DNA of 64,000 bases from Lachnospiraceae bacterium A4 (lineage in GTDB: Bacteria; Bacillota; Clostridia; Lachnospirales; Lachnospiraceae): contig KE159563.1 in the NCBI GenBank assembly GCA_000403215.2, positions 183,026 to 247,025 of the forward strand, in the 5' to 3' direction. Under the pieces are notes generated by a model. The model did no database searches, had not been told where the DNA came from, and worked only from the letters and a program-made list of their open reading frames with translations. Position numbers and translations under genes: made by a program. Shown here piece by piece: positions 1 to 9,883 of the stretch (position 1 is the first letter of the stretch; each line of letters begins with the position of its first letter).

Positions 1-551
1 AAGCATCCTCTACCATCTGTATTACATGGGAGGAGCTGGAAACAGCCGCGTCCTTCCACTCCCTGGCAGCCTGAAGGCCGTCGTGGAGCCGGATGCTTAA
101 GGGGATACATGCCCAGCTGCGGACACTTCCAGCCAGAATGCCAAGTCCTCCAAACATATGCCCGTGGATGTACTCAGGCTTTGCGGAATTTTCAGATTCC
201 TGGAACAGTTTTTTGACTCCCGGCATCCGGCGTCCTTCTTTTGACTGCTTTACCCCATCGCCTACAAGAACATGGAAGCCGCCTTCCCTATAAAGAGGTG
301 CATGATCCATGACGGCTGAAAACCAGCGTCTGCGTATATCTTCCAGTGACCAGGAGGATGCCCTGAAAAAATGCAGCATGGAATCATAAGAACCTGGGCT
401 GAGGGCAAGGTCACGGATAACAGAAGTAAGTCCAAGTTTATCGGAACGCAGCATAAAGCCGACCGTAATGGTAACAAACCAGCGGAAAGCAGCTTTTCGG
501 GAGAAACAGGATTCAAAGTGGCATAAAACAATTTCAATAAAATTCATCATA
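1..551 (-). mobile_element. DDE-type transposase, partial (3' end beyond window)
   Basis: On the minus strand an open frame runs from an ATG at 551 to the left edge without a stop, about 183 codons. The N-terminal part contains FVTITVGFMLRSDKLGL and later LVGDGVKQSKEGRRMPGVKK, where the GDG aspartate looks like the first catalytic residue of a DDE/RNase H-fold transposase. I recognise the general pattern of clostridial transposases but cannot name the IS family with confidence. The C-terminal catalytic residues would lie beyond the window edge. A hairpin lies 40-130 bp upstream of the start. Confidence 0.7.
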
Positions 552-592
552 ATCGTATGGTCAACCACTGGAAAGTATGGTAAACTCACACA

Positions 593-678
593 TGAAATAA
601 CTCTTTCCGTGGTGTTTGTATCTTTCTTAAGTGTGGTAACTTAAAGATACCATAAATCCATATGGAAGAGTTATTTTT
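593..678. repeat. Long imperfect inverted repeat near transposase 5' end
   Basis: Arms AAATAACTCTTTCC and GGAAGAGTTATTT flank a second inner pair, GTATCTTT...AAAGATAC. The whole folds into a long interrupted hairpin ending in a T run on the plus strand. It may be the end of the transposon whose transposase starts at 551, or a bidirectional terminator. The rest of 680-1020 is AT-rich with a small hairpin GGCGAA/TTCGCC near 872 and no gene that I can support. Confidence 0.5.
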
Positions 679-1039
679 TTGATAGAACTTTTTACTCTCA
701 AGCTAAGTAAAACTGATTAAAATAGTCTTTGACTGTCTTCATAAATTTCATCATTCCTTTCGCTTCGCTCAAGGCACAAACAAGATATGAAAAAATATTG
801 TGTCCCTCTCCTTTTTATTTATAATCCTTATATAGAATAACAATATACTACAGAGCACGGAAAGAGGAGTGGCGAATTTATTTCGCCCCCATATAAATAT
901 ATGTGCCGTCATCCCTTCAAGCACAAACAAGTGGACTTTGAGCCCGGACTCTTATCATTGGTAATAAACCATGTTTATTCAGTTGTAGAATAGCAGTCAA
1001 TGTTGTTATTCCTTTTATTTAAGGTGGTGGTACTTATGA

Positions 1040-1225
1040 TGAAAATCACAGCCATGCGGCTCAAACCACCGGCTCCACCGGTGGTTTGAGTGAGCCCCTC
1101 TGGGGCATTTTTCGGTTCCGCCTATAGGCGGTGTCTAAGCAACCCCTTTTTCGGTGCTGCCTATAGGCAGTATCTTGTTAACCCTTGGTACTTGGCCGCC
1201 TCTTAAAAGAGGCTCCTTATCCTTC
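1040..1225. repeat. Cluster of five hairpins downstream of IS200 tnpA
   Basis: Perfect or near-perfect stems follow each other: CTCAAACCACCGG/CCGGTGGTTTGAG, GCCCC/GGGGC, CCGCCTATAGGCGG, CTGCCTATAGGCAG and GCCTCTT/AAGAGGC. Several are followed by TTTTTCGGT-like spacers. They lie just beyond the 3' end of the minus-strand tnpA gene. IS200/IS605 elements recognise subterminal hairpins as single-stranded DNA and carry protective terminators, so this is probably the element's end. The number of stems is higher than I would expect for a single end. Confidence 0.6.
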
Positions 1226-1243
1226 TATTCTGCTGCACTCTTC

Positions 1244-1627
1244 CTACTCTTCGATGTACTTTTTGATTGTCTCTTCGTTCACCTGTCCAATCGTTTCAGC
1301 ATAATATCCTCTTGCCCAAAAATGTCTGCCATACTTGTCTCTGTACTCCGGATGTCGGTCGAATATCATCAGAGCTCTCTTTCCTTTCAGTTTTGACATC
1401 ACTTCTGAAATACTCATTTTGGGCGGAATCGACACATACAGATGTACATGGTTTGGACATACTCCACCTTTTATCAATTCTACTCCCGTGATTTTGCATA
1501 CTGTGGACAATATCTCGCCAACCTCTTTTCCAATCTTCCCATACATCACTTTCCGACGATATTTCGGAATAAAAACAATATGATACGTGCAATTATACTT
1601 GGTATGTGCTAAAATCTGATTATCCAT
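1244..1627 (-). mobile_element. tnpA: IS200/IS605-family transposase TnpA (Y1 HUH)
   Basis: This 127-residue protein is a single-domain Y1 transposase. It acts on single-stranded DNA at hairpins through an HUH metal site and one tyrosine. The HUH signature is NHVHLYV near residue 60, and the tyrosine helix region is WARGYYAETIGQVNEETIKKYI near the C-terminus. Length fits a slightly short but complete IS200 TnpA. No tnpB accompanies it, so it is an IS200-type single-gene element. Upstream (1630-1800) there is a CTGGGGA/TCCCCAG inverted repeat and downstream a hairpin cluster, which are likely the element ends. Confidence 0.9.
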
Positions 1628-1835
1628 TATGGATACCTTCTGTTATTGTAGATTAGGTTGCCTAGACCCAAATCTATGATAATATGGAGGTTTTACTTTT
1701 GGTACTCTGGGGATCGCTACTGCTCACTCCGTTCTCCCCAGCTCTGCTGGGGACTTAATGGATGTGCAGTTAAGTACAGGGATTTATACTGTTTCATTAA
1801 GAAAGGTCATTTGACTAAAAAATACCAGATAACTA

Positions 1836-2342
1836 TTAGGACACATAATAAATACTGGAATCTATATCCTGCGTATGTTCTACCTGCCAAATAATATCTT
1901 TTTTCATTTCCTCTATACTACACACCTTTTTATGAAAAACAACATCATATCCTTCTACTATATAAATCTCTATTTGTTCCATATAAAATGTTTCAAACAT
2001 TTTATCTAAAAAATCAAATAAAATGTTTAGATTATCCCTACAGCACCTCCTATACAACTCTCCAGAACCATCTGCAAACATAATCTTACTTTCACACTTA
2101 TCAAATGGAAAGAGAAGATCACTACTATTATACATTTGATTTTTTGATGTAATAGCAAATCTTGTTTTTCCTTTTGCCTTCTGTTCAGTGAGCATTCGTT
2201 GAATATCTTTATAAAATGTTATTTCTTTATCAAACCAGATGTAAATATCATTCTCAATCCCATTTGCTTTAATCTGTTGCAACTGCTTTTCATTATGCAC
2301 TGCATTAAAAGCACCAAATAAAAAGTAACTCATCTTATCCAT
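1836..2342 (-). CDS. Putative immunity protein for the adjacent RHS toxin
   Basis: I do not recognise the family of this 168-residue protein. It is acidic, with many aromatic residues (FLDKMFETFYMEQIEIYIVEG region), no signal peptide and no membrane segment, so it is likely cytosolic. It starts 8 bp after the stop of the RHS gene, in the same orientation. That is the usual place for the immunity gene of a polymorphic toxin. The immunity role is inferred from position alone. Confidence 0.55.
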   Translation of the reverse strand: MDKMSYFLFGAFNAVHNEKQLQQIKANGIENDIYIWFDKEITFYKDIQRMLTEQKAKGKTRFAITSKNQMYNSSDLLFPFDKCESKIMFADGSGELYRRCCRDNLNILFDFLDKMFETFYMEQIEIYIVEGYDVVFHKKVCSIEEMKKDIIWQVEHTQDIDSSIYYVS

Positions 2343-2350
2343 TCTCCTTA

Positions 2351-5300
2351 TTATGTTGGCTGATTATTATATCCCGGAGTAAGTGGTCCATCATCTTCAC
2401 CAACTCTATATCCATTATTATAAATATAAATATGCTCGTGAGGCTGACAATACTGCTGAAGTTTTTTCACATAATGTGGGTGATCAAAATCCTGTCTATT
2501 GATTTGTTGTCCGTTTTGATTATAGAAAGCCCTACTCTTTACAGTACCATCTGGATTTAATTGCTCATATATAGAGTTTGGAGTAGCTGCATTTTTCCAA
2601 GGCATTGCATTTCCTGTGTATATAGGAGTTCCAGCGGGATTACTTCCACCTTGATTATTATTTGAACCTCCCTGATTAACATATCTACTCAGATTGGTAT
2701 ACCCATCTATAGTTAATAGTATATCGCTTTCCCAATCCTCTAATCTTTTATGTCGAGCTTTATTTCTGAGATACGCCGCCAGCTTCTTCTGTTCATTTCT
2801 TGTTGCCTTATTATTCTTCATTTTGTCAATAATAGCATCCGCCGCCGTCTTACAAATACTCCCACTCGGATCAACATAGCTTACTGGATTATTCCTACAA
2901 TAAGCATACAGATTCAGCCCGTCCACATTGTAGCTGTCTTCCTGTGTGAACCGCCCTATAACTGGATTATAGTATCGTGCTCGCAGATAGTATTGCTGGC
3001 TTATTGGGTCGTATTGCTGACTATTGAACTTAAAGCGATTTTGTACTTTCTCTTCACAGACAGTTAGATTCCCCCATGCATCATACTCATAATGATTGAG
3101 GATTTCCTCATTTTCGCTATCCACTACATGAGTGACACTACTCATCTCATCAGATGCATAGTGATAGTAGGTTCTTGCACTCTCTGCGTCAGAAGCTAGC
3201 AATACACTAGTGCGAATATATCGTATTCTATCCTCCTGGCTCTCCTCTGCTATCACTTCATCACCACGATAGATAAAGGTCACTAGCTTCCCATTCTCCT
3301 CCATTTCATGCCGCAGTCCTTCTGCATCATAGCGGTTAATCTGGATATTGCCGTTGAAGGTTTCCACTTTGGTATTACGGTTGAATACATCATACGCATA
3401 TCGTGCTTTGTCGTCTTTTAACAGGTTGCCTGCATTATCGTACTTGTATTGTGATGTCATGCCTCCTTTCGTATAGGCTGTCAGTCTATTGCGCTTGTCA
3501 TATTGGTATAACTCCTCTGTGCCATTATACAGCCGCTTTGTACGATTGCCTGCCTTGTCATAGAAAAGCTCCTCTGTTGCATTTGGATATTCTACCTTTG
3601 CAAGACGCCGCATGTTATCATAACTGTATTTTGTTGTACCACACTTTTGGTATTTTTCCAGTCTGTCACCATTGCCGTTATAGATGTATCGATTGTCTAC
3701 AATCGTATCTGTCCCCAGCAAAGTCTTTAGTCCTATTAGGTTCCTGTCTGCATCATAGGCATATTCTGTGTACAGACTGCCGTTTTTCAGGTATTTTATA
3801 GTGTTGTCGGCATTGTACTCGTACTCTGCTATCTTTTTGCCGTTGTCCCATACTTCACGGATATTGTCTGCCAGGTCATAGTGATACTCTGTCCTTTTAC
3901 CCGTCACATCTGTCTGATGTGTAAGATTACCGTTTAAGTCATACTGGAAGGACAACAGTCTTCTGCCGCTTGCTTTCTTTTCTGTAAGCCTGCCCATTGT
4001 ATCATAAGCATAACTGTAGTGCATTCCCTGTGATATGGCAGATTTTAGGAAACCTTCTAGGGTGTATTCATAACACTCTGAAAGTTCTGTTCCATCGGTT
4101 TTTCGTGCTCTGCGTTCTGTAAGATTTCCATATATGTTATAAACATATGTTGTCTTAGTTCCATTACGGTCGATTTTTCTGCACAGCCTGTCCTGCTCGT
4201 CATAATGGTAGTGCTCCTGTTCTCCTGTGGGGTCTGTCATCACTGTTAGCTGATTGATTCCGCTGTATTCATATGTGGTGGTATTTCCCGCTGCATCTAT
4301 TGCACATGTTATATTTCCTGCAAAATCATAACTGTAATACTCGCTGTTTCCATCTGACTGGCGGATTTCTACAATCCTGCCCCATTTGTCAAGAATGTAT
4401 TTTGTATGGTTTCCTTCTCCGTCTGTAATACCTGTAATATTTCCAAATACATCATAGAGATATCTCTGGCTGGCTTTTCCCTTTGTAGCAATTTTTGTCC
4501 GCCTGCCGCCCAAATCATACTCCATATCAATGCCATTGCCTGTCGCGTCCTGTGTATGGATAAGGTTCCCTTCTATATCATAAGTATTGCTCTCTTGTAT
4601 GATGCCGTCTGCCCTGATGACTGTGAGCACCCTGCCCTGTGCGTCATAGGTGTATTGTACGCCTTTTCCGTTCTCTCCTGCCCTGGCATATTCCTTTGGG
4701 CGAATCACCTTTATCAACTGCCCATCAGAATCATAGAACTGCCTTGTAACGCTTCCATCGCGCTCTGTGCGTTTTATCTCACGGTTCATAAGGTCATATG
4801 TAATCTGTGTACTGCGCCCCTGGTTGTCTATAATGCTTATCAGGTTCCCAGCTTTATCATACGAAAACTGTGTTGTATTGTCAATGCCGCATGTCTTATC
4901 CACATGACGTTCTAACACCAGACGGTCCGCTGCGTCGTACTCCCGCAGGATCTGTGCACCTGTAGGAAGAATGGTTTTTGTATTGTTGCCGTTTTTGTCA
5001 TACTCATATCTTACAGAGACGCTCTGCCTGCCACAGCCTTCTTTGTCTGCAGTGCGGTTTAGCTCTATCAGACGCCCTCCTGCATCATAAAGATAACGAA
5101 AGATTTGTTCCACAGTGCCGCTAATCCTGCGCTTCTCAAAAATGCGCCTGTTATTTGCGTCATAATGGTATTCTAACACTGCACCTGTACAGTCTGCCCG
5201 TGATATCCTGCGGTGGAATGCATCATTCTTATAGGTTTCCATCTTTTCTTCTGACATATTGAGTGTATGCTGATTGGGACGCACCATTCCTGTCAAATCA

Positions 5301-5545
5301 GACACATTGTCATACAGATAACGTGTGGTATGCCCTAATGGATCCGTCTCCATACCAAGCAGGTCATAGCAGGTGTAAGCATAAGTCGACTCTCCGTCTG
5401 CGTCCTCTATCGCGACACATCGCCCTGCACTGTCAAACCGGTGTAAATATTCGCTGCCTGATGCCGTCGTAAAAACAGTAGATTCCCAGAAGCCGCTGTC
5501 ATATGTATAAGTTTCCTGATGTCCATTCGCATCTGCAAAAGCATC
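2351..5545 (-). pseudogene. RHS/YD-repeat polymorphic toxin, 5'-truncated
   Basis: The protein contains more than thirty YD repeats (patterns such as YDxxGNLxxxxD and YEYDANGN). The conserved RHS core end PVIGRFTQEDSYNVDGLNLY...NNPVSYVDPSG sits near the C-terminus. Beyond it, about 150 residues form a variable tip with a GGSNNNQGGSN linker and a terminal part rich in H and D (RQDFDHPHYVKK, QPHEHIYIYN), which suggests a metal-dependent nuclease-like toxin, family not assigned. The natural N-terminus (signal or export region) is missing. Upstream of about 5545 the frame reads antisense through an IS110 fragment, so the apparent extension to 5923 is not real. Without an N-terminal part it is probably not exported and may serve as a reservoir of toxin tips. 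Confidence 0.75.
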
Positions 5546-6145
5546 CTGCCTGGCATGACAGAACTGAATTCTACCATTATCCTTGCAGCAGCAGGCGTTG
5601 ACGTGAATATTTTTGATGATACCAAACTCTTTTGTTCCTGGTGTGACCTTGCAAACAATGAATCTGCTGGCAAGAAAAAATCTGTCAGGAGCGAAAAAGC
5701 AGGTAATTACATCAAACCAGTGATGGTGCAATGCGCCCTTGTCACAATCAAAAGCAGGAAGCAGCCATACTTTGCTATCAAATATGGGCATATCAAAAAG
5801 CGGCGCGGACACAAGAAAACAATTATTGCCATTGCCAGAATGATGGTCTGTACTTATCATATGGTTTCTGAAAAACCTTTCATTCTGACAGATTATGAGA
5901 AATTGATAGACCCTCAAAATCATGTGGAACGGATTACACTAAATGAAAACAATACTTTTTCTTATCTTGAAACACTTGGTTATGACAATTCCTATTTGCA
6001 GATGAATTTCTTGAACTTTCCTTATTTTTCAAGGATTTTCCAGCCTCATACAGTGAATTGCTATGTATTTTCCCTTGTTTTTGTCCTTATGGGCTATTTA
6101 CAAGGGCAAATTTCAATGATACAGCAATCTAAAAACGCTAAATAG
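5546..6145 (+). pseudogene. IS110-family transposase remnant (C-terminal part)
   Basis: The plus frame reads LPGMTELNSTIILAAAGVD, then NNESAGKKKSVRSEKAGNYI and a C-terminal tail. This is the helix-hairpin-helix/serine-containing C-terminal domain of IS110/IS116/IS902 transposases. The N-terminal DEDD RuvC-like domain is absent because the fragment abuts the RHS gene at about 5545. The last ~50 codons after LETLGYD look degenerate. It is a different lineage from the intact IS110 at 7826-9112. Confidence 0.75.
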
Positions 6146-6167
6146 GTTGTTTTCCAGCTAGAATTTG

Positions 6168-6201
6168 CATATAATATAGGCGGAAGTGAGGTGCATATAA
6201 A
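6168..6201 (+). promoter_or_regulatory. Likely promoter and ribosome binding site of phd
   Basis: A TATAAT -10 hexamer lies at 6172-6177 within GCATATAATATAGG, and a GAGGTG-like site precedes the ATG at 6202. Phd/Doc-type operons are usually autoregulated by the antitoxin binding the promoter palindrome; I see no clear operator here. Confidence 0.4.
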
Positions 6202-6444
6202 ATGACAATAGATACAAACACAATGATTTCAATTACAGAGGCAAATCAAAATTTTTCAAAAGCAGCTAAAGTAGTTGACGAACATGGAACGGCGGTTATT
6301 CTGAAAAATAATGTACCCAGATATCTGGTCATTGATTTCAGCAGCGCGGAAAAAGAAAAAGTTGCCAATAATGAAGATGTATTTGCAATATCAGAACGGT
6401 TAATAAAACGGAATATGGAAGCATATAAGGTTCTTGCAAAATGA
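6202..6444 (+). CDS. phd: Phd/YefM-family antitoxin
   Basis: This 80-residue protein is a type II antitoxin. The N-terminal segment ISITEANQNFSKAAKVVDEHG followed by VILKNNVPRYLVID is the classical Phd/YefM DNA-binding fold, and the acidic/helical C-terminus would mask the toxin. It overlaps the following doc-like frame by ATGA (6441-6444), the standard translational coupling of such modules. Because the toxin is broken the antitoxin is now probably an orphan. Confidence 0.85.
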   Translation: MTIDTNTMISITEANQNFSKAAKVVDEHGTAVILKNNVPRYLVIDFSSAEKEKVANNEDVFAISERLIKRNMEAYKVLAK

Positions 6445-6611
6445 TTATTTTAAGCAAAGAGCAGGTGCTAAAACTTCATGCAAGTTTAATAAAAGCCACT
6501 TTGAAATGTTACGCAGTAAAAGCCTATTTTGAAAATAGCAGTATAAAATATCCATCTAGGCATAATTTACGCCCGAACCCCCTTATAAAACAGAACACTC
6601 AATACGTCTAA
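6441..6611 (+). pseudogene. doc: Doc/Fic-type toxin remnant
   Basis: The frame starts MIILSKEQVLKLHASLIKAT, the conserved N-terminus of Doc toxins, then diverges after about 20 residues and stops at 6611 with 56 codons. The HxFxxGNKR catalytic motif of Doc (which phosphorylates EF-Tu) is missing, so the toxin is inactive. The sequence after codon 20 has no similarity I recognise, which suggests a deletion joining unrelated DNA. Confidence 0.7.
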
Positions 6612-6661
6612 AGCGTACATTCCAATAACCAAATACCAATTTCTCCTTATCCACCATTATT

Positions 6662-6681
6662 ACATGGTGCTAGCACCATGT
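6662..6681. repeat. Perfect 20-bp palindrome, copy 1 of 3
   Basis: ACATGGTGCTAGCACCATGT is perfectly self-complementary. Copies with one mismatch each lie at 14488-14507 and 18436-18455. Each copy sits 50-125 bp beyond the stop of a minus-strand cargo gene. There is no T run, so it is not a typical terminator. It could be a recombination (att) core or a protein-binding site. Confidence 0.8.
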
Positions 6682-6730
6682 CTTTCACATCACTCAGAGA
6701 AAGACAAGCATCCCGAAAAATGTAACTTCG

Positions 6731-7297
6731 TCAGTATAAATCATGCTCCTTAATCATTATACATTTTGTATCCTCATCAAAAACAAACTCCACAATCCAC
6801 GGCATAACGTTTTTGATTTTTTCAAAATCGTTATACCCGAAAGAATGGTCATAATAATTAATAATCGTACTTAACGCAGTTCCATGACTTCCTACTACAA
6901 TATTCTTTCCTGCATATTTATTTAATACCTGTTGCAATGCCGACATATTTCTCGTTTGAACTTCTTGAAGGCATTCTCCATCTGACAATTTGTATGTAAA
7001 ATCATTCCATTGCATTTTTGTAAATGATGTAAAATCCTCAATCCAGCCACTTTCTACTTTTCTTTCCCTAAAATCATATATAACATTAATTTCTATACCA
7101 TAACTATCTGCAAAATCCTTAACTGTATCTATTGCCCTTTTATATGGACTTGATAAAACAACATCAATATGCTTATCTACCAGAAATTTAGTAACCAATT
7201 TTCTATCTTTCATTCCTTTTGAAGATAATTCCCGAAGAGCGTCATTATGATTGTTATAATTGGGCTCTGCATGACGAACGAAATATACTTTAGTCAC
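6731..7297 (-). CDS. Histidine phosphatase family protein
   Basis: The 188-residue protein starts at a GTG preceded by GGGAGG and begins MTKVYFVRHAEPNYNNHNDA. RHA carries the phospho-accepting histidine of the phosphoglycerate-mutase-like superfamily. SSPYKRAIDTVKDF supplies the second arginine, and VVGSHGTALSTII near residue 140 the second catalytic histidine. The substrate is unknown; members act on sugar phosphates, nucleotides or cofactors. It stands alone on the minus strand as cargo of the left mobile element. Confidence 0.85.
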   Translation of the reverse strand: MTKVYFVRHAEPNYNNHNDALRELSSKGMKDRKLVTKFLVDKHIDVVLSSPYKRAIDTVKDFADSYGIEINVIYDFRERKVESGWIEDFTSFTKMQWNDFTYKLSDGECLQEVQTRNMSALQQVLNKYAGKNIVVGSHGTALSTIINYYDHSFGYNDFEKIKNVMPWIVEFVFDEDTKCIMIKEHDLY

Positions 7298-7299
7298 AA

Positions 7300-7825
7300 T
7301 AATACCTCCCTATATTGTCAAGTGATTTTCCTTAAAAAATCAAGGAATTTATAGTTACATATCTCAGATGAATGAGCCAAGGAGATGGACATTTCTCTGT
7401 ATCTGGTACGAAAATAGAGGGTGAAGGGTACACGAAATAGAACGTCTTTGTTTTCGCTCTACATGGCCTTATGTATACCCATCCTTCTATGGCAGCGTAC
7501 CTCCCGTGTCTACCAGGATCACCCTGCATCTCTACTGGGGTCCTAACTTCCTTCGTCCCGCCTGTCCATAACCAGGGTGCCGGCTCAGCTCCTAACCAGG
7601 GTCATGCCCTATGGAAAATATTCCTGCCGGCTACCAGCTCATTCTTTGTATAAGTCTTACTGACCTGTATGTTTTCCACGGCCGGCACCTTGCGGTGGAC
7701 GTTTTTCCGACCGGTTTTCCATACCTTCCAGCTTTCCTGTCACCGCTGGATTCAGCTCCCGGCAGCGTCTGACGGAGGCTCAGTCCAACTGTGACAGGGC
7801 ATTGCCTGTTTTTTCCCGTTGTTTG
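7300..7825. other. Structured noncoding 3' flank of the IS110 element
   Basis: No gene is supported in these ~525 bp between the phosphatase gene and the IS110 transposase stop. The stretch contains short repeats (TAACCAGGGT twice near 7570-7600) and several GC-rich possible stems. IS110-family elements carry a bridge (seeker) RNA in a noncoding end, upstream of tnp in the IS110 group and downstream in the IS1111 group. This is one of two candidate places for it. Confidence 0.4.
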
Positions 7826-9112
7826 TTATGCTGCCTGTACCTGTGGTCTCTTGATGTCTCCCAGCAGCTTCTTTGGGTCATACTCTACACCTTTTGTGAG
7901 GATTGCATAAAATATCCTTAGTATCTTGCAGGCTACCGCCACTACCGACTGCATCTTTTTCAGCGGGTTCTCCTTCCTTGTCCGGTAGTATTCATGTATC
8001 TCCCGGAACTCTGCATTCTTCCCCACCAGCGATATTGCTGCCTCATACAGTACATATCTCAGGCGTTTCCGCCCACGGTAGCTGATCCGGCTTTCCCCAT
8101 TATGTTTTCCGGAATCATTCGCCACGATGGCATATCCTGCCAGCTTCTGCAGCTGTTTGGGATTGTCAAACCGTCCTATGTCCCCAACTTCCGCTATAAA
8201 GCCGCTGACCGTCACCATTCCGATCCCCTTGATAGCCAGCAGGTTGTCTATATATGGGATCTCTTTCAGTTTTTCTTCTATATTTCGGAGCAGTCCCTCC
8301 TGCCTTGCTGTATATACATCCATGTCATCCAGCAGGTTCTTCAGTTCCATCCTTGCGGCTTCCGGTGCTTCCTTGCTTCCAACGCTATGCTCCGCGGCCG
8401 TTACAAGGGTCTTTGCCCTCTTCATTCCAGCACCTCTCAGCTTTGCGTCCCTCCATATCCGGTTCACACCTTCCACTCCCAGTTTTCTGATGTCCTCCGG
8501 CAGCGGTGCCTCCTTCAGCACCATCCTCCCGCTCACCGCCTTCAAATCCCCGTAAACGTCTTTATATTCAGGAAAGTAGATGGCGAACCATCTGGCCAGG
8601 CGGTTCTTGATCCTCGTGAGCTCCTCCTGCGTCTGGAAGCGCAGGTTCGATAAGCTCCTGATCTCTGCATAGATGCCGACTGGCATGTAAGGGTATGAGA
8701 ATCTTCCCTCGTTGACAAGCGCAGCGATCGTCTTGGGATCCTTTCGGTCATTCTTGTTGGGGTTGTTGTCATCCAGTTCTTTCGATTTCTTCACATGGTG
8801 GGGATTTACATGTACCGGCTTCATTCCGTTATCCTGCAGGAATTTCCCCAGGGCGAACCAATAGTGGCCTGTCGGCTCCATGCCGGGGATTACAGCAGTT
8901 TTGCCATGTTTCTCCGCCATGTCCTCCATCCATGCTTTGAATGTCTGGAATCCGGCCTCTGTGTTGCTGAACTCCAGCGGTTTCTTTGTATACTCATAGT
9001 TGCGCCAGTCAAATGCCCGGGCATAATGAGTCTCACTTCCGACATCAATACCAACGATCAAAGTTTTTTCAGTTATGGATGCAATTTTTGCGTTCTGTGT
9101 GTTATAATTCAT
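7826..9112 (-). mobile_element. IS110-family transposase (DEDD, intact)
   Basis: I start the protein at the ATG at 9112 (MNYNTQNAKIAS), preceded by GAGAGG, not at the longer in-frame extension to 9202. The 428 residues hold the RuvC-like DEDD domain (GIDVGSETHYAR, PGMEPTGHYWFA, NDRKDPKTIAAL) and the C-terminal Transposase_20 domain (LLAIKGIGMVTVSGFIAEVG, then SGKHNGESRISYRGRKRLR with the nucleophilic serine region). Family members insert by RNA-guided recombination without terminal inverted repeats. The element appears intact. Confidence 0.92.
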
Positions 9113-9116
9113 CTTG

Positions 9117-9188
9117 GATACCTCTCTGTTAAATAAGATTTTTACTAACCATCCAAAAGTCAGTAATCTTATTTTACTCTGAGGTATC
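9117..9188. repeat. Cruciform upstream of IS110 transposase
   Basis: Nested arms GATACCTC (9117-9124)/GAGGTATC (9181-9188) and AAATAAGATT (9131-9140)/AATCTTATTT (9165-9174) make a 72-bp long hairpin directly before the transposase start. It overlaps the ribosome binding site and may be part of a bridge RNA or a translational regulator of the transposase. Confidence 0.65.
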
Positions 9189-9289
9189 TTTTTATCAACC
9201 ACCCTTCTTGGAATTCCCTATATTTGAATTATACAGGAAGCTCCTAGTCAAATCTAATTACAGGTATATCCAGATTCTTTGTATAAATC

Positions 9290-9775
9290 TCAATAGAACT
9301 CCAACAGTTTTTCATTTATTTCATCTATGTTTTCTTCTCGTGCTTTTAGTTCAGAATATAATCCAATCTCACCAATTTCATCCTTATCCTGCCTTTTTTC
9401 TTCCATCATTTGAATTGCATCTCTTGAAAGGGTAATTCCATATAATCCACCGTATTCTTCATGCCAATCTTTAACCCAATAACCAGGCGGCATATTATAA
9501 TGCACGATTCCCAAATACTCAAATTTTACATTGCTGATTCCAAGTTCTTCTTCACATTCGCGGGCAATACATTCTCTAAGACTTTCCCCCGCTTCTATCA
9601 GTCCGCCAAATGTTTCCCAGTCACTTCTCCATTTATGCCACCCCAGCAAATAATCATTTTCTATTTTCACAACAACTAAGACATGATTCAAATTGGAAAA
9701 TTTTCCTATAGCTTCATTTTCATCAATATTTATTTTTTCTATAATTTCCGCACCATTCTTAGCTTTAAAAATCAT
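9290..9775 (-). CDS. NUDIX hydrolase
   Basis: This 161-residue protein has a complete Nudix box, starting GGLIEAGESLRE and ending ARECEEELGI, which matches GX5EX7REUXEEXGU and binds the metal for pyrophosphate hydrolysis. The context WHKWRSDWETFGG just before the box resembles nucleotide or IPP-isomerase-like substrates, but the substrate cannot be told. It is a lone cargo gene between IS110 and the decayed mobilization genes. Confidence 0.85.
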   Translation of the reverse strand: MIFKAKNGAEIIEKINIDENEAIGKFSNLNHVLVVVKIENDYLLGWHKWRSDWETFGGLIEAGESLRECIARECEEELGISNVKFEYLGIVHYNMPPGYWVKDWHEEYGGLYGITLSRDAIQMMEEKRQDKDEIGEIGLYSELKAREENIDEINEKLLEFY

Positions 9776-9883
9776 CCGCTCACTCTCCTCTACAACTTCT
9801 TGTCTACTAATTCTATTTTACCACTTTCATTCTTCTTTTACCACAAAAATATAGGGCATAGCAACCGCCACACCCCATAATTC

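Noticed and set aside
5546-5923. N-terminal 125 codons of the RHS frame
   Set aside because: They are antisense to a clear IS110 C-terminal fragment and show no YD repeats or signal sequence.
9113-9202. IS110 transposase start at 9202
   Set aside because: The extension covers a perfect cruciform and lacks a ribosome binding site; ATG 9112 has GAGAGG and the conserved N-terminus.
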